Positions 10,170 through 21,632 of a stretch of 64,000 nt of DNA are shown one piece after another. Made by a program: the position numbers and the translations under genes. Below the pieces are notes generated by a model. It saw only the letters and a list, made by a program, of their open reading frames with translations. It ran no database searches and was not told the DNA's origin. The stretch lies in the NCBI RefSeq assembly GCF_947487515.1, contig NZ_CANKWO010000001.1, forward strand, positions 992,001 to 1,056,000. Direction: 5' to 3'. Position 1 is the stretch's first letter. Each line of letters begins with the position of its first letter. The stretch is from an uncultured Litoreibacter sp. (GTDB lineage: Bacteria; Pseudomonadota; Alphaproteobacteria; Rhodobacterales; Rhodobacteraceae).

Positions 10170-10628
10170 ATGCTCGACGTTCATCGCACTGACAATCTTC
10201 CTCGCGGCACCATCTGTATCGAAGATATTGAAATCGGAATGAAGCGGCATCTGCGCAAGCAGGTGACCGACAAAGACATCGAGATGTTTGCCGAAATTTC
10301 AACCGATCACAATCCGGTTCACCTAGATGATGAGTATGCCCAAGATACCATCTTTGAAGGCCGTATTGCCCATGGGATGCTCACAGCGGGTCTGATTTCA
10401 GCGGTAATTGGTGAACAGCTGCCTGGCCACGGCACTGTCTATCTGGGGCAAACCATGAAATTCCTCGCCCCTGTGCGCCCAGGCGACATGGTTCTGGCAG
10501 AGGTTGAGGTGACCGATATCGACCATTCCAAACGCCGCGTCACCATGCATACCCGCTGTGAAGTGGATGGCAAAAACGTCCTCAAAGGGGAAGCAACCGT
10601 TTTGGCTCCGTCCCGCAAGTTCGACTAA
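10170..10628 (+). CDS. MaoC-family (R)-specific enoyl-CoA hydratase-like protein
   Basis: This 152-residue single hot-dog-fold protein has the hydratase-2 signature. ISTDHNPVHLDDEYA holds the catalytic Asp and His and is followed by GRIAHGMLTAGLIS. Relatives such as PhaJ hydrate trans-2-enoyl-CoA to (R)-3-hydroxyacyl-CoA, linking beta-oxidation to polyhydroxyalkanoate; others use different acyl-CoAs. No fatty-acid or polyhydroxyalkanoate genes are adjacent. It precedes ribF by 38 bp and may share a transcript with it. The ribosome binding site is weak and overlaps an inverted repeat. Confidence 0.85.
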   Translation: MLDVHRTDNLPRGTICIEDIEIGMKRHLRKQVTDKDIEMFAEISTDHNPVHLDDEYAQDTIFEGRIAHGMLTAGLISAVIGEQLPGHGTVYLGQTMKFLAPVRPGDMVLAEVEVTDIDHSKRRVTMHTRCEVDGKNVLKGEATVLAPSRKFD

Positions 10629-10666
10629 GGCTTGCACCCCTGCCGCACGGCGTTTACCCAATCGCC

Positions 10667-11599
10667 ATGAGGATCATCCGAGACTACCAATTTGTACGAC
10701 CTGAGGACCGTGGCGCCACTGCCGCCATCGGCAACTTTGATGGCGTCCATCTGGGCCACCAAGCGGTGATCGAGATCGCGCAAAAGGCCGCACCAGAGGC
10801 GCCCCTAGGCATTGTCACCTTTGAGCCGCATCCGCGCGAGTTCTTCGCAAAAGACGCCCCGCCTTTCCGGCTGATGAACGCAGAAGCGAAGGCCAACCGT
10901 CTGGAAAAACTGGGCGTGGAGCGCTTGTATCAGTTAAATTTCAACCCCAGCCTGTCAGGACTGACCGCCGAGGAGTTCGCCCGCGACGTCATCGCGGCGG
11001 GCCTTGGGTTGACCCATGTCGTCGTGGGCGCAGACTTCTGCTTTGGGAAAGGCCGTGCTGGCAACGTGGAGATGCTGAAATCCTTCGGCGAGACTTATGG
11101 CTTTGGAGTGACCGTAGCGGAGCTCGTGACGCACGACATGGGGCTCGTTTCCTCCACCAACATCCGTGCAGCCCTGACCGAAGGCCGCCCTCGCGACGCC
11201 GCTCAGATGCTCAGCCATTGGCACCGCATCGAAGGAGAGGTCATTCAAGGCGATCAGCGGGGCCGCGAATTGGGCTTCCCCACCGCCAATATGTCTATCG
11301 ACGGGCTGCATCCGCCAAAATTCGGTGTTTATGCCATTCTGGTCGATGTGCTCACCGGTCCGCATCAAGGCAGCTACCACGGAGCCGCATCAATCGGAGT
11401 GCGGCCGATGTTTGGCGTGAACACCCCAAACTGCGAAAGCTTCCTCTTTGATTTCAAAGGCGATCTTTACGGCGAAACACTGTCTGTCGCCTTAGTCGAT
11501 TATCTGCGCGGCGAGGAAAAATTCGACAGCCTTGATGCGTTGATCACCCAGATGGACGCCGATTGCGATCGCGCCCGCAACATTTTAGCCGCCCTATGA
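10667..11599 (+). CDS. ribF: Bifunctional riboflavin kinase/FAD synthetase RibF
   Basis: RibF converts riboflavin to FMN and then FAD. The N-terminal nucleotidyltransferase domain has GNFDGVHLGHQAV and TFEPHPREFF, then SSTNIR. The C-terminal riboflavin kinase domain has GRELGFPTANM and the acidic NCESFLFDF. The 310 residues are standard. The TGA stop lies in an ATGA overlap with the next gene, which implies translational coupling. Confidence 0.96.
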   Translation: MRIIRDYQFVRPEDRGATAAIGNFDGVHLGHQAVIEIAQKAAPEAPLGIVTFEPHPREFFAKDAPPFRLMNAEAKANRLEKLGVERLYQLNFNPSLSGLTAEEFARDVIAAGLGLTHVVVGADFCFGKGRAGNVEMLKSFGETYGFGVTVAELVTHDMGLVSSTNIRAALTEGRPRDAAQMLSHWHRIEGEVIQGDQRGRELGFPTANMSIDGLHPPKFGVYAILVDVLTGPHQGSYHGAASIGVRPMFGVNTPNCESFLFDFKGDLYGETLSVALVDYLRGEEKFDSLDALITQMDADCDRARNILAAL

Positions 11600-12060
11600 G
11601 CGATCCTATCCAGCGTGACGGTTTGCGCCACAAGTTTTGGGAAAAAGTCCCATTGAAAAACATGGCCGCCAAAGAATGGGAGGCCTTATGCGACGGCTGT
11701 GGGCGCTGTTGCCTCAACAAGCTTGAGGATGAAGACACCTTCGAGATTGCCTTTACCCGTGTTGCCTGCCGCCTGCTGGACGGCGACACCTGCCGCTGCG
11801 CGCAATACGACATTCGCAAGCAATTCGTCCCAGACTGCGTGCAACTTACCCCAAAGAACATCGACGAAATCGGCTACTGGATGCCGTCCACCTGCGCCTA
11901 TCGCCTGCTAAACGAGGGCAAGGCGCTATATGACTGGCACCCTCTGATTTCCGGAACGGCGCAAACGGTCCATGACGCTGGCATCTCGGTTCAGGGCTGG
12001 ACCGTCCCTGAATTCGAAGTGCCTGAAGACGAATGGGAAAACTACATAATCGAGGACTGA
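11596..12060 (+). CDS. YcgN-family cysteine-cluster protein (UPF0260)
   Basis: This 154-residue protein has CDGCGRCCLNKLED (CxxCxxCC) and further cysteines in CRLLDGDTCRCAQY and STCAYR, matching the YcgN/UPF0260 family with its zinc/iron-sulfur-like cysteine cluster. Its biochemical role is not established. I chose the ATG at 11596, which overlaps the ribF stop by 4 nt; the earlier in-frame ATG at 11563 lies inside ribF. It is coupled to ribF and followed within 5 nt by the threonine aldolase gene. Confidence 0.88.
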   Translation: MSDPIQRDGLRHKFWEKVPLKNMAAKEWEALCDGCGRCCLNKLEDEDTFEIAFTRVACRLLDGDTCRCAQYDIRKQFVPDCVQLTPKNIDEIGYWMPSTCAYRLLNEGKALYDWHPLISGTAQTVHDAGISVQGWTVPEFEVPEDEWENYIIED

Positions 12061-12064
12061 AGCC

Positions 12065-13117
12065 ATGAATTTTGCCTCCGACAATGCCGGCCCAATGCAC
12101 CCAAGCGTGTTGCAAGCAATTGTAGACGCCAACACGGGCTACGAGATGCCCTATGGCAACGACACCGTAATGCCCCGCGTGCGCGACATGATTCGCACCA
12201 CATTCGAGGCCCCCGAGGCCGCAGTCTATCTGGTGGCCACTGGCACGGCTGCCAACGCATTGGCGCTCTCAACCTATACCAACAGCTGGGACACTATCTA
12301 TGCCCACAGCGTTTCGCATGTGGAGGAAGACGAATGCGGCGCGCCCAACTTCTACTCGAATGGGGCCAAGCTGACTTTGGTCGAGGGCGACGGCGCCAAA
12401 ATGACCCCCGAAAATTTGCGCCGCGCCATAACCAAAACCGGCGCAACAGATGTCCATGCCGCCCAACGCGGGCCGGTCACCCTTACTCAGGCCACAGAAG
12501 TTGGCACGCTTTATAGCGTGGAAGAGATCGCACAGATCACAAACGTCGCCAAAGACTACGGCCTAAAGACCCATCTCGACGGCGCGCGGTTTGCCAATGC
12601 CTGCGCAGCCCTTGGATGCACCGCCGCAGAGATGACATGGAAAGCCGGCATCGACATGCTGTCATTTGGTGGGACCAAAAATGGCTGCGCGGGCGTCGAG
12701 GCGGTGATCTTCTTTGACCCCGAAAAGGCGTGGGAGTTCGAGTTGCGGCGCAAGCGTGGCGCCCATCTTTTCTCCAAGCACCGCTTTCTTGCAGCTCAAA
12801 TGGAGGCCTATCTGCGCGACAACCTGTGGCTGGAGCTTGGGGCGAAAGCAAATGCCAATTGCGCCCGTTTAGTCAAAGGCTTGCAAGATATTGAAGGGGC
12901 AGAAATCCCCGACACTCCGCAAGCCAATATGGTCTTTGCCCATCTGCCCCGAGCAGCCCACCGCCGCGCCAAGGAGGCAGGGGCGCAATATTACCTGTTC
13001 CCCTTGGATGTATCCCTTAACGGCCCAGATGACGAATTGATCCGTTGCCGGATGGTCTGCGATTGGAACAAAACAAACGCGGAGATCGACCAACTGGTCA
13101 ATTTGCTCTGCGGGTAG
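12065..13117 (+). CDS. ltaE: Low-specificity L-threonine aldolase
   Basis: This PLP-dependent fold-type I enzyme cleaves L-threonine or L-allo-threonine to glycine and acetaldehyde. The 350-residue protein shows the cofactor Asp region HLDGARFANA and the Schiff-base Lys in SFGGTKNG. It starts 4 nt after the upstream stop and forms the end of a ribF-ycgN-ltaE operon. The closest alternatives in this fold are phenylserine aldolase or other beta-hydroxyamino-acid aldolases. Confidence 0.93.
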   Translation: MNFASDNAGPMHPSVLQAIVDANTGYEMPYGNDTVMPRVRDMIRTTFEAPEAAVYLVATGTAANALALSTYTNSWDTIYAHSVSHVEEDECGAPNFYSNGAKLTLVEGDGAKMTPENLRRAITKTGATDVHAAQRGPVTLTQATEVGTLYSVEEIAQITNVAKDYGLKTHLDGARFANACAALGCTAAEMTWKAGIDMLSFGGTKNGCAGVEAVIFFDPEKAWEFELRRKRGAHLFSKHRFLAAQMEAYLRDNLWLELGAKANANCARLVKGLQDIEGAEIPDTPQANMVFAHLPRAAHRRAKEAGAQYYLFPLDVSLNGPDDELIRCRMVCDWNKTNAEIDQLVNLLCG

Positions 13118-13154
13118 ACAGCCGGCCCCTCCAACGCGGCGGGGCCGAAACCGC

Positions 13155-13751
13155 TTACAGCTTACCTGACAGGTAGAGGTCCAGGTCTTCGATCTTGTCT
13201 TGCCCCCAGAACCGCTCGTCGGTGTCCGTGATGAATGTTGGGGCCCCAAAGACGCCGTTGTTCACCGCATCCTCCAAGTTGCGGGCATATTGCTCTGCCC
13301 CTGCCAACATTCCGCTATCGACCAATCCCGCATCAAACCCGTGACGTTCCAGAATTTCGCGCACAACGCTCTCATCTGCAATGTCGCGGTCTTGCGCCCA
13401 ACACGCGCTGGTGAAGGATTGGACCAACCCCGCCACGTCCCCGCCCACCTCTTGGGCCGCAATAATCGCATAGGACGACGGGGCGGGGTTGGTTGGCCAA
13501 TGAGCAGGTTTCAAATTGATCGGCATATCCAGCTTCTTGGCAGAGCGGCGCATTTCTTGCAGGCGCCATTCCTGACGGTTCGGATGGCGCTGCGGCGGCG
13601 GGGTGCCTCCGGTGCGGCCAAACAAGGCCATGATATCCATCGGCTTGTAGGTGAGAGTTGCGCCATGCTTGGCCGCAACCTCCTCAAGACGCCCCCCCAC
13701 CATGTAGGTGTAAGGTGATAAAGTTGCGAAATAGTAGTCAACATGTGGCAT
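13155..13751 (-). CDS. 2-hydroxychromene-2-carboxylate isomerase-like DsbA-family protein
   Basis: This 198-residue thioredoxin-fold protein of the DsbA/kappa-GST type begins VDYYFATLSPYTYMVGG. The active-site position is SPYTY rather than CxxC, as in glutathione-dependent HCCA isomerases of naphthalene catabolism. NNGVFGAPTFITDTDERFWGQD is the typical C-terminal signature. No aromatic-degradation genes are nearby, so the physiological substrate is unknown. AAGGA upstream supports the start. It is convergent with ltaE across 37 bp. Confidence 0.87.
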   Translation of the reverse strand: MPHVDYYFATLSPYTYMVGGRLEEVAAKHGATLTYKPMDIMALFGRTGGTPPPQRHPNRQEWRLQEMRRSAKKLDMPINLKPAHWPTNPAPSSYAIIAAQEVGGDVAGLVQSFTSACWAQDRDIADESVVREILERHGFDAGLVDSGMLAGAEQYARNLEDAVNNGVFGAPTFITDTDERFWGQDKIEDLDLYLSGKL

Positions 13752-13868
13752 TTGGACGTCCTTTGAGGGTTAAGGCTTTGCGCGAATCCTAGTCCGGTGG
13801 TACGGGAAGCGCAACGCGGGCCAGTTGGGGAACACAGGGCCGTGATAGCTGCCAAACGGGGACACCAC

Positions 13869-14885
13869 ATGCCAGTCAACACAGATCCTAAACTCATCGC
13901 CGGTAACTCAAATATTCCGCTTGCTGAAGGCATTGCCAAACGCATGTCCATGCACCGCGGACAATCGGTAAAGCCGATCGACACTCGTGTAGAGCGGTTC
14001 AATGACGGCGAGATTTTTGTCGAAGTGTTCGAGAATGTGCGTGGCGAGGATATGTTCATTATCCAAAGCACTTCCAACCCCGCGAATGACAACCTGATGG
14101 AACTATTGATCATGAGCGATGCGCTCAAGCGCTCAAGCGCCGCCCGCATCACTGCAGTGATCCCCTACTTCGGATACGCCCGCCAAGACCGTCGCACCAA
14201 GGCCCGCACGCCAATTTCGGCAAAGCTGGTGGCCAACCTGATTGAAGAAGCCGGCGTCGAGCGGGTGCTGACCATGGACCTGCACGCGGCCCAAATCCAA
14301 GGGTTCTTCGACGTGCCGGTGGACAATCTCTATGCGTCTCCGATTTTCGCGTTGGATATTCTGCACCATTTCCAAGACATGGACGACGTCATGGTTGTCT
14401 CTCCGGATGTCGGCGGCGTCGCCCGCGCCCGCGAATTGGCGCAGCGCATTAAAGCGCCTTTGTCCATCGTTGACAAACGCCGCGAGAAAGCCGGGGAAGT
14501 GGCCGAAATGACCGTCATCGGGAATGTCGAAGGCAAGCGCTGCATCATCGTTGACGACATCTGCGACACCGCTGGCACGCTCTGCAAAGCAGCCGAGGTC
14601 CTGATGGACGCAGGCGCAACCGAGGTTCACAGCTATATCACCCACGGCGTGCTCTCCGGTCCCGCTGTCGATCGCATCACGAACTCTGTCATGAAAAGCC
14701 TCGTGATCACCGATAGCATCGAGCCGACCCAAGCCGTCAAAGCCTGCAAAAACATCCGCATCGTTCCAACCGCGCCGATGTTTGCACAGGCAATCCTCAA
14801 TATCTCCGGCGGGATGTCAGTCTCATCGCTGTTCGACAATGAGACCCTAGAGCCAATCTACGAAAGCCTCTACCCGAACAGATAG
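13869..14885 (+). CDS. prs: Ribose-phosphate pyrophosphokinase (PRPP synthetase)
   Basis: Prs makes PRPP from ribose 5-phosphate and ATP for nucleotide, histidine and tryptophan synthesis. The 338-residue protein has [25 protein letters not shown] for ATP binding, and [14 protein letters not shown], the PRPP-binding loop. I chose the ATG at 13869 ([15 protein letters not shown]); an in-frame GTG at 13797 would add 24 unconserved residues. A G/C-rich hairpin follows 36 nt after the stop. Confidence 0.96.
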   Translation: MPVNTDPKLIAGNSNIPLAEGIAKRMSMHRGQSVKPIDTRVERFNDGEIFVEVFENVRGEDMFIIQSTSNPANDNLMELLIMSDALKRSSAARITAVIPYFGYARQDRRTKARTPISAKLVANLIEEAGVERVLTMDLHAAQIQGFFDVPVDNLYASPIFALDILHHFQDMDDVMVVSPDVGGVARARELAQRIKAPLSIVDKRREKAGEVAEMTVIGNVEGKRCIIVDDICDTAGTLCKAAEVLMDAGATEVHSYITHGVLSGPAVDRITNSVMKSLVITDSIEPTQAVKACKNIRIVPTAPMFAQAILNISGGMSVSSLFDNETLEPIYESLYPNR

Positions 14886-14911
14886 TCCCCTATCACTGCT
14901 TCAAAAATACC

Positions 14912-14940
14912 TTGGGGGTTTGGGGGCAAAGCCCCCATCC
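14912..14940 (+). terminator. Hairpin downstream of prs
   Basis: GGGGGC-AAA-GCCCCC forms a tight 6-bp stem within a run that repeats TTGGGGG twice. No T-run follows. I recall similar G-run/C-run palindromes in intergenic regions of Rhodobacteraceae. It may terminate prs or serve as an mRNA 3' end. Confidence 0.5.
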
Positions 14941-14974
14941 TATCCAACTGCGCCGCAGGTACATTTTGGCAAGC

Positions 14975-15325
14975 CTAGTAAAGCTCCCAGTCATCTTCGT
15001 TGGGCAACGGTCCGATCACCATCCAATTGGCGCGCACGCGGGCCACGCGGCTGTCGCCCCATGTCCGGTACACAAGATCAAAACCGGATTCGCTGATGTT
15101 CTCAGCCGCAATATCCATCCGCTGATTGGTCTTTGTGTCGCTGTCCCACATGGCAATGGAAACCATAACATTGGGAATGGCGGCGTAGGGCTCTGCAAAT
15201 TCCACTTCAAAGCGGTGCTCACGCGGACCAGTGCCGGTCCACATCGGACCGTCATCAATGTAATCGGAAAACAAAACACGAGAGCCTTGCGTGATACCGA
15301 TGTTGTTGCTGGTTAAACGTTGCAT
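14975..15325 (-). CDS. H-type lectin domain protein
   Basis: This 116-residue protein is essentially one H-type lectin domain (PF09458 type). GPREHRFEVEFAEPYAAIP, then MVSIAMWDSDTK and FDLVYRTWGDSRVARVRANW give the six-stranded pattern of N-acetylgalactosamine-binding discoidin/snail agglutinin domains. There is no signal peptide or membrane segment, so it is either cytosolic or carried by a non-Sec route. AAGG seven bases upstream supports the start. It follows the atp operon but is separated by a strong terminator, so it probably has its own promoter. Ligand and role are unknown. Confidence 0.75.
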   Translation of the reverse strand: MQRLTSNNIGITQGSRVLFSDYIDDGPMWTGTGPREHRFEVEFAEPYAAIPNVMVSIAMWDSDTKTNQRMDIAAENISESGFDLVYRTWGDSRVARVRANWMVIGPLPNEDDWELY

Positions 15326-15414
15326 AATCTACCTTTACGCGGCGATGGTACTCTTGAATTTAGCCTACACTATGACGGCACTCCTTAGGGTAAGCGTTAC
15401 GTAGGAGTAAACCC

Positions 15415-15445
15415 AAAAAAAAGCCCCGACGAAGCGGGGCTTTTT
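15415..15445. terminator. Bidirectional terminator after the atp operon
   Basis: AAGCCCCG/CGGGGCTT is a perfect 8-bp stem with a 6-nt loop, flanked by eight A on one side and five or more T on the other. It works as an intrinsic terminator on either strand. It ends atpHAGDC on the minus strand. Confidence 0.92.
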
Positions 15446-15481
15446 CTATTTCGTTGCGCATAAGACGCGAGGCTAACGAGA

Positions 15482-15871
15482 TTAGCCCTGAATCTGAGCG
15501 CTCGCAGCCACGAGGTCATCAGCATATTTCGCTGCCACATCCGTGTTCGCTGCATCGCGCTGAAGGTTTGCCTCTTTGATGAGGTCCTCCATCAACTCAG
15601 CAGTCACATCCGCTTTCACAAAAGCGCGTTCTGCCAGAACAGACGTCCCAGTAGCACCCACTTCGGCAAAGCCACCTGTCACCAGATATTCATCCGTGCC
15701 GGACGCGGTCACGACCTTCAACACACCCGGACGCAGGGTGGTGATCACCGGCGCGTGCTGCGCCATAGCGGTGAAGTCACCCTCGGCCCCGGGGATTTGC
15801 ACCTCGGTGGCCTGTACGGAGGTCAAGCGCCGCTCGGGCGAGACCAGATCGAATTGCATCATATCAGCCAT
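15482..15871 (-). CDS. atpC: ATP synthase F1 epsilon subunit
   Basis: This is the central-stalk subunit of F1, which regulates rotation. The 129 residues begin [16 protein letters not shown], and [22 protein letters not shown] is the conserved beta-sandwich signature. The C-terminal helical region is short and degenerate, as in other alphaproteobacteria. A strong AAGGAGG lies seven bases before the start. It is the last gene of the atp operon, followed by a bidirectional terminator. Confidence 0.97.
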   Translation of the reverse strand: MADMMQFDLVSPERRLTSVQATEVQIPGAEGDFTAMAQHAPVITTLRPGVLKVVTASGTDEYLVTGGFAEVGATGTSVLAERAFVKADVTAELMEDLIKEANLQRDAANTDVAAKYADDLVAASAQIQG

Positions 15872-15888
15872 GAATGGCCTCCTTGAAT

Positions 15889-17331
<1,443 letters not shown>

Positions 17332-18204
17332 CTAGAGCGCTTCAGCGCCCGAAATGATTTCAATAAGCTCGTTGGTGATCACAGCCTGACGCGAGCGGTT
17401 ATACTCTACGGTCAGCTTGTCGATCATTTCGCCTGCGTTGCGGGTCGCGTTGTCCATAGCGGACATCCGTGCACCCTGCTCCGAGGCGCCGTTTTCCAAC
17501 AGGGCCGAGAAGATTTGCGTGGCAACTGCGCGCGGCAGCAAGTCAGCCAAGATGGCTTCTTCGCTTGGCTCGTAGTCATACAGCGTCGCTTCCTCGCTGG
17601 CTTCAACATTGCTGAAGTCGGCTGGGATGATTTGCTGCTCTGTCGGCGTTTGGCTGATGACGGACTGGAAGGTCGAGTAGAAGATCTTCGCAACGTCAAA
17701 TTCACCATCCTCGAAGCGGGTCAGCAGGTCTTGCGCAATACCAGAGGCATTGTCGTAACCCAGCTTCTTCACTTCCGACAGGTCCACGTGGCCGATGGAA
17801 AGGTCGCCGAATTCGCGTTTCAGCGCTTCGCGACCCTTTTTGCCAACAGTGAGGATCTTCACTGTCTTGCCTTCGGCCATGAGTTTATGAGCGGCCACAC
17901 GGGCCAGCTTTGCAATGTTGCCGTTAAAGCCACCACACAGGCCACGTTCTGCGGTCATAACGACCAACAGATGTGTCTGGTTGGAGCCGTTTCCGACCAG
18001 CAGCTTTGGGCCGCTGTCGGAAGACACGCCACCGGCCAACTGCGCCATAACGGCGTTAAACCGTTCAGCGTAGGGGCGGCCAGCCTCCGCTGCTTCCTGC
18101 GCACGGCGCAGTTTAGCAGCGGCGACCATTTGCATCGCCTTCGTGATCTTGCGGGTCGATTTGACCGACGCGATCCGATTTTTTAGAACCTTGAGGTTTG
18201 GCAT
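17332..18204 (-). CDS. atpG: ATP synthase F1 gamma subunit
   Basis: This rotor shaft of F1 is a 290-residue protein. The N-terminal helix [20 protein letters not shown] and the C-terminal [19 protein letters not shown] are the two coiled helices inside the alpha/beta ring. AAGGGGGG upstream supports the ATG. It follows atpA by 15 nt. Confidence 0.98.
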   Translation of the reverse strand: MPNLKVLKNRIASVKSTRKITKAMQMVAAAKLRRAQEAAEAGRPYAERFNAVMAQLAGGVSSDSGPKLLVGNGSNQTHLLVVMTAERGLCGGFNGNIAKLARVAAHKLMAEGKTVKILTVGKKGREALKREFGDLSIGHVDLSEVKKLGYDNASGIAQDLLTRFEDGEFDVAKIFYSTFQSVISQTPTEQQIIPADFSNVEASEEATLYDYEPSEEAILADLLPRAVATQIFSALLENGASEQGARMSAMDNATRNAGEMIDKLTVEYNRSRQAVITNELIEIISGAEAL

Positions 18205-18219
18205 CTGCCTAAGCCCCCC

Positions 18220-19758
18220 TTATGCGAAGTCAGCTGCGAACGCGTCTAGCTCTGCCTTGATGGCCGCCTCGGCATCACCCTTAATCTTTGGGTCATCCTT
18301 GGTGATCATGTCCAGAACAGCTTTGCCTTTGCCACGCAGGTGCGCCAGCAAGCCAGCCTCGAAACGACCGACGTCAGAGACTTCGATCTTATCAAGGTAG
18401 CCTTTGGTGCCCGCGTAGATCACGCAAACGATCTCAGCATTGGTCAGTGGCGAGTACTGTGGCTGTTTCATCAGCTCAGTCAAACGCGCACCACGGTTCA
18501 GCAACTGCTGAGTAGCGGCATCAAGGTCGGAGCCGAACTGCGCGAACGCAGCCATCTCACGGTATTGAGCAAGCTCCAGCTTAACCGGACCAGCAACAGA
18601 TTTCATCGAGTTCGTTTGAGCGGAAGAGCCCACACGAGACACCGACAGACCTGTGTTCACCGCAGGGCGAATGCCTTGGTAGAACAATTCGGTCTCAAGG
18701 AAGATCTGACCGTCGGTGATCGAAATCACGTTGGTTGGAATAAACGCAGAAACGTCACCACCTTGGGTTTCAATGATCGGCAGCGCCGTCAAGGAACCGG
18801 AACCGTTGTCTTCGTTCAATTTGCAAGAACGCTCGAGCAGACGGGAGTGAAGGTAGAAAACGTCACCTGGGTACGCTTCACGGCCTGGTGGGCGACGCAG
18901 AAGCAAGGACATTTGACGGTAGGACACAGCTTGCTTGGTCAAATCATCATAGATGATCAAAGCGTGGCGGCCGTTGTCACGGAAGTGCTCGGCCATCGCA
19001 GTCGCGGCGTATGGAGCCAAGAACTGCATTGGTGCAGGGTCAGAAGCCGTCGCCGCAACAACAACCGAATATTCGATCGCGCCGGACTCTTCGAGCTTCT
19101 TCACCAGCTGCGCAACTGTAGAGCGCTTTTGGCCAACCGCAACGTAGACACAGTAGAGCTTCTTGCTCTCGTCGTCGCCAGCAGCGTCGTTGTAGGATTT
19201 TTGGTTCAGGATGGCGTCAAGCGCGATCGCTGTTTTACCGATTTGACGGTCACCAATGATCAATTCGCGCTGGCCGCGGCCAACTGGGATCATCGCATCC
19301 ACAGATTTCAGACCAGTCGCCATTGGCTCGTGAACCGACTTACGTGGGATAATGCCCGGTGCCTTTTGGTCAGCAACAGCACGGTTCTTCGTTTTGATCG
19401 GGCCCTTGCCGTCCAGCGGGTTACCCAGACCGTCAACAACGCGACCCAGCAGCTCGTCACCGGCAGGTACGTCCACGATGGAGTTTGTGCGCTTAACAGT
19501 GTCGCCTTCTTTAATGTCACGGTCAGACCCGAAGATAACAACACCAACGTTGTCGTTCTCGAGGTTCAGGGCCATGCCTTGAATGCCACCAGGGAATTCG
19601 ACCATCTCACCAGCTTGGCAATTGTCGAGACCGTAAACACGGGCGATACCATCGCCTACGCTCAATACGCGACCAACTTCAGCAACTTCGACTTCTTTGC
19701 CGAAGTTTTTGATTTGATCTTTCAGGATCGCAGAGATTTCTGCAGCTTGGATCGCCAT
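18220..19758 (-). CDS. atpA: ATP synthase F1 alpha subunit
   Basis: This non-catalytic nucleotide-binding subunit of F1 has 512 residues. The P-loop is [12 protein letters not shown], and the [19 protein letters not shown] region is typical. The ATG follows the atpH stop by one base, and the ribosome binding site lies inside the end of atpH, so the two are translationally linked. Confidence 0.99.
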   Translation of the reverse strand: MAIQAAEISAILKDQIKNFGKEVEVAEVGRVLSVGDGIARVYGLDNCQAGEMVEFPGGIQGMALNLENDNVGVVIFGSDRDIKEGDTVKRTNSIVDVPAGDELLGRVVDGLGNPLDGKGPIKTKNRAVADQKAPGIIPRKSVHEPMATGLKSVDAMIPVGRGQRELIIGDRQIGKTAIALDAILNQKSYNDAAGDDESKKLYCVYVAVGQKRSTVAQLVKKLEESGAIEYSVVVAATASDPAPMQFLAPYAATAMAEHFRDNGRHALIIYDDLTKQAVSYRQMSLLLRRPPGREAYPGDVFYLHSRLLERSCKLNEDNGSGSLTALPIIETQGGDVSAFIPTNVISITDGQIFLETELFYQGIRPAVNTGLSVSRVGSSAQTNSMKSVAGPVKLELAQYREMAAFAQFGSDLDAATQQLLNRGARLTELMKQPQYSPLTNAEIVCVIYAGTKGYLDKIEVSDVGRFEAGLLAHLRGKGKAVLDMITKDDPKIKGDAEAAIKAELDAFAADFA

Positions 19759-19759
19759 T

Positions 19760-20320
19760 TTATCCGACCTCTTTCATGGAATTCTGGAGGGAAGCAAGTT
19801 TCGAGCGGATCGACGTATCGATCATCTTGGAACCTACTTTTACGACAAGACCGCCAATGAGGCTTTCATCGACGGCCATATTGATTTTCACATCTTTGCC
19901 CACAGTCGCTTTCAGCGTCTTGGCAAGTTTGTCTTGTTGAGCCTTCGTCAGCGCCTTTGCGGCTGTGACGTCTGCTGCGATTTCGCCCTTTTCGTCGGCG
20001 ATCAGCCCGCGCAACTCGGATACCAACTGCGGCAGAACAAACAGACGGCGCTTGCCGGCCATCAGGTTCAGCGTGTTGGCCATAGTCGGCGACAGCTTCA
20101 TTTTCTTGGAGATTGCCACGATGGCGCTTGCCTGCTGCTCACGAGAGTACAGCGGAGAAGCGATAAGATCGCGGAAATCTGAGCTTCCGGTCAATGCGGC
20201 GTCCAGCGTATCGACGTCGGTTTCCAACGCCTTCAGCTTTTTGCCTTCCTTGGCCAATTCAAACACGGCTGTCGCATAGCGACCGGCGATGCCTGTGGAG
20301 ATCGAGACTGGTTCGGACAC
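19760..20320 (-). CDS. atpH: ATP synthase F1 delta subunit
   Basis: The delta subunit joins F1 to the peripheral stalk. I use the GTG start at 20320, giving 186 residues beginning with [18 protein letters not shown]. It is preceded by GGAAGG, and matches alphaproteobacterial delta subunits in length. A longer frame to 20380 adds 20 unrelated residues. The C terminus has [20 protein letters not shown], the signature of the family. It is the first gene of atpHAGDC. As in other alphaproteobacteria, the F0 genes are elsewhere. The 241-bp upstream gap holds a TATACT (20476-20481, minus) as a possible -10 box. Confidence 0.95.
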   Translation of the reverse strand: MSEPVSISTGIAGRYATAVFELAKEGKKLKALETDVDTLDAALTGSSDFRDLIASPLYSREQQASAIVAISKKMKLSPTMANTLNLMAGKRRLFVLPQLVSELRGLIADEKGEIAADVTAAKALTKAQQDKLAKTLKATVGKDVKINMAVDESLIGGLVVKVGSKMIDTSIRSKLASLQNSMKEVG

Positions 20321-20561
20321 GTCCACCCTTCCGTTACGAGGCCAGCAAACTTTTCGCGAAGTCCGACGTGGCCGTTGCAAGAAAGGCCGCGCAAACCCGC
20401 AGCCTTCAAAATCAGTGGTGATCTAGCAAAGCGGGGTGCGTACCGCAACAGGGAAGGTCAATATATTAATGTTTCAGTATACTGTCGTATCCCCTTCTTT
20501 TATTGGGCTCCCGGCCATCGAAGCCATGGGTGCGACCGAATGAAGCCGCAATAAATGGGAC

Positions 20562-21374
20562 TCAATTCGCAAATTTGGTCCCATTTTCCCCGCGAGTCAC
20601 CCCAAGGGGCGTGCAAGTTGGATCTTTCACCTCGCGCCCCGACACCGGATTCGCCGCACCTTCCAAAATACGCAACGGCGCACGCACCTTCGCGCCGATC
20701 CCCCTCTTCTTCGGGGCATAGACCTGCTTGCTGACCTCAACAATCAGAACACCGCCCGCAATGTAGCTGGACACCCCGCGCCCCATCTTCTCGATGGTGG
20801 CGGCCCATTTCAGCCAAACTTTGCGTTGGCTGGGCGGGGTAAACAGCGCCGCGCGGTGACTTTCCGGTGTGAAGGAGTGGCGCTTTAACTGTGTCTCCAA
20901 CTGCGTCAACGAATAGGGCCGCCCGTAGCCAAACGGCGTGCCGTCGCGTCGCGCCCAAAGTCCAGCACGATTGGGGACCACAAATAATGCACGCCCCCCG
21001 GGTCCCAGCACCCGAAAGCATTCGTCCAGCAATGCGGTCGGGTTCTCTGTGGTTTCCAACCCGTGCATCACCACCAATTTATCCGCCTGCCCTGTCTCAA
21101 GAGGCCAAAGCGCCTCCTCGCATAACACCGACATGTTGTCTTGGCCGGCGGGCCAATGCATGACCCCTTGAGGTCCCGGCATCAGTGCAACCACGCGGCG
21201 CGCCTCGCCAATAAATGGGCGCAACAAAGGAGCCGCAAACCCGTATCCAATTACTGTCTGCCCTTTGGTGTCCGGCCACAGACTGCGCAGCTGATCACGC
21301 ACCGCGCGTTGCGCCACACGGCCAAGTCCGGTGCGATAATAGAACTTTTTTAAATCTTGTACGTCGAGATGCAT
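20562..21374 (-). CDS. Class I SAM-dependent methyltransferase
   Basis: This 270-residue protein has a methyltransferase type 11-like core: [14 protein letters not shown] corresponds to the SAM-binding glycine motif, with [13 protein letters not shown] and [18 protein letters not shown] further on. [17 protein letters not shown] is typical of a family of alphaproteobacterial methyltransferases often found near the glyoxalase gene gloB. The substrate is unknown. The last 30 residues ([18 protein letters not shown] and beyond) are unusual and may be a lineage-specific tail. It is divergent from clpA. Confidence 0.82.
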   Translation of the reverse strand: MHLDVQDLKKFYYRTGLGRVAQRAVRDQLRSLWPDTKGQTVIGYGFAAPLLRPFIGEARRVVALMPGPQGVMHWPAGQDNMSVLCEEALWPLETGQADKLVVMHGLETTENPTALLDECFRVLGPGGRALFVVPNRAGLWARRDGTPFGYGRPYSLTQLETQLKRHSFTPESHRAALFTPPSQRKVWLKWAATIEKMGRGVSSYIAGGVLIVEVSKQVYAPKKRGIGAKVRAPLRILEGAANPVSGREVKDPTCTPLGVTRGENGTKFAN

Positions 21375-21632
21375 GAACTGTCCCTTTACGCGTCACAGGC
21401 ACTCTGCAACTCTTTTGCGCCCTTGCAAAGACGGATGCGCATCTTAGGTGAAGTATCTCGCGACAACACGATCTGACGCGATACTCTCTTCCCTTTCGGG
21501 CCGATCACGACCATTGTGAAGAGAAACGACTTGAATATCGGCGATATAAACCGAAATGTAAGGTCTAAGAGGCAATGGTAAGATCCGGGCCCTCAACCCC
21601 GGAAACTGCCCTCGATAATAAAGGAGCATAGG

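Noticed and set aside
20321-20561. Promoter pair TTGACC/TATACT upstream of atpH
   Set aside because: The two elements are in the wrong order and spacing to form one promoter; only TATACT is mentioned, as a possible -10.
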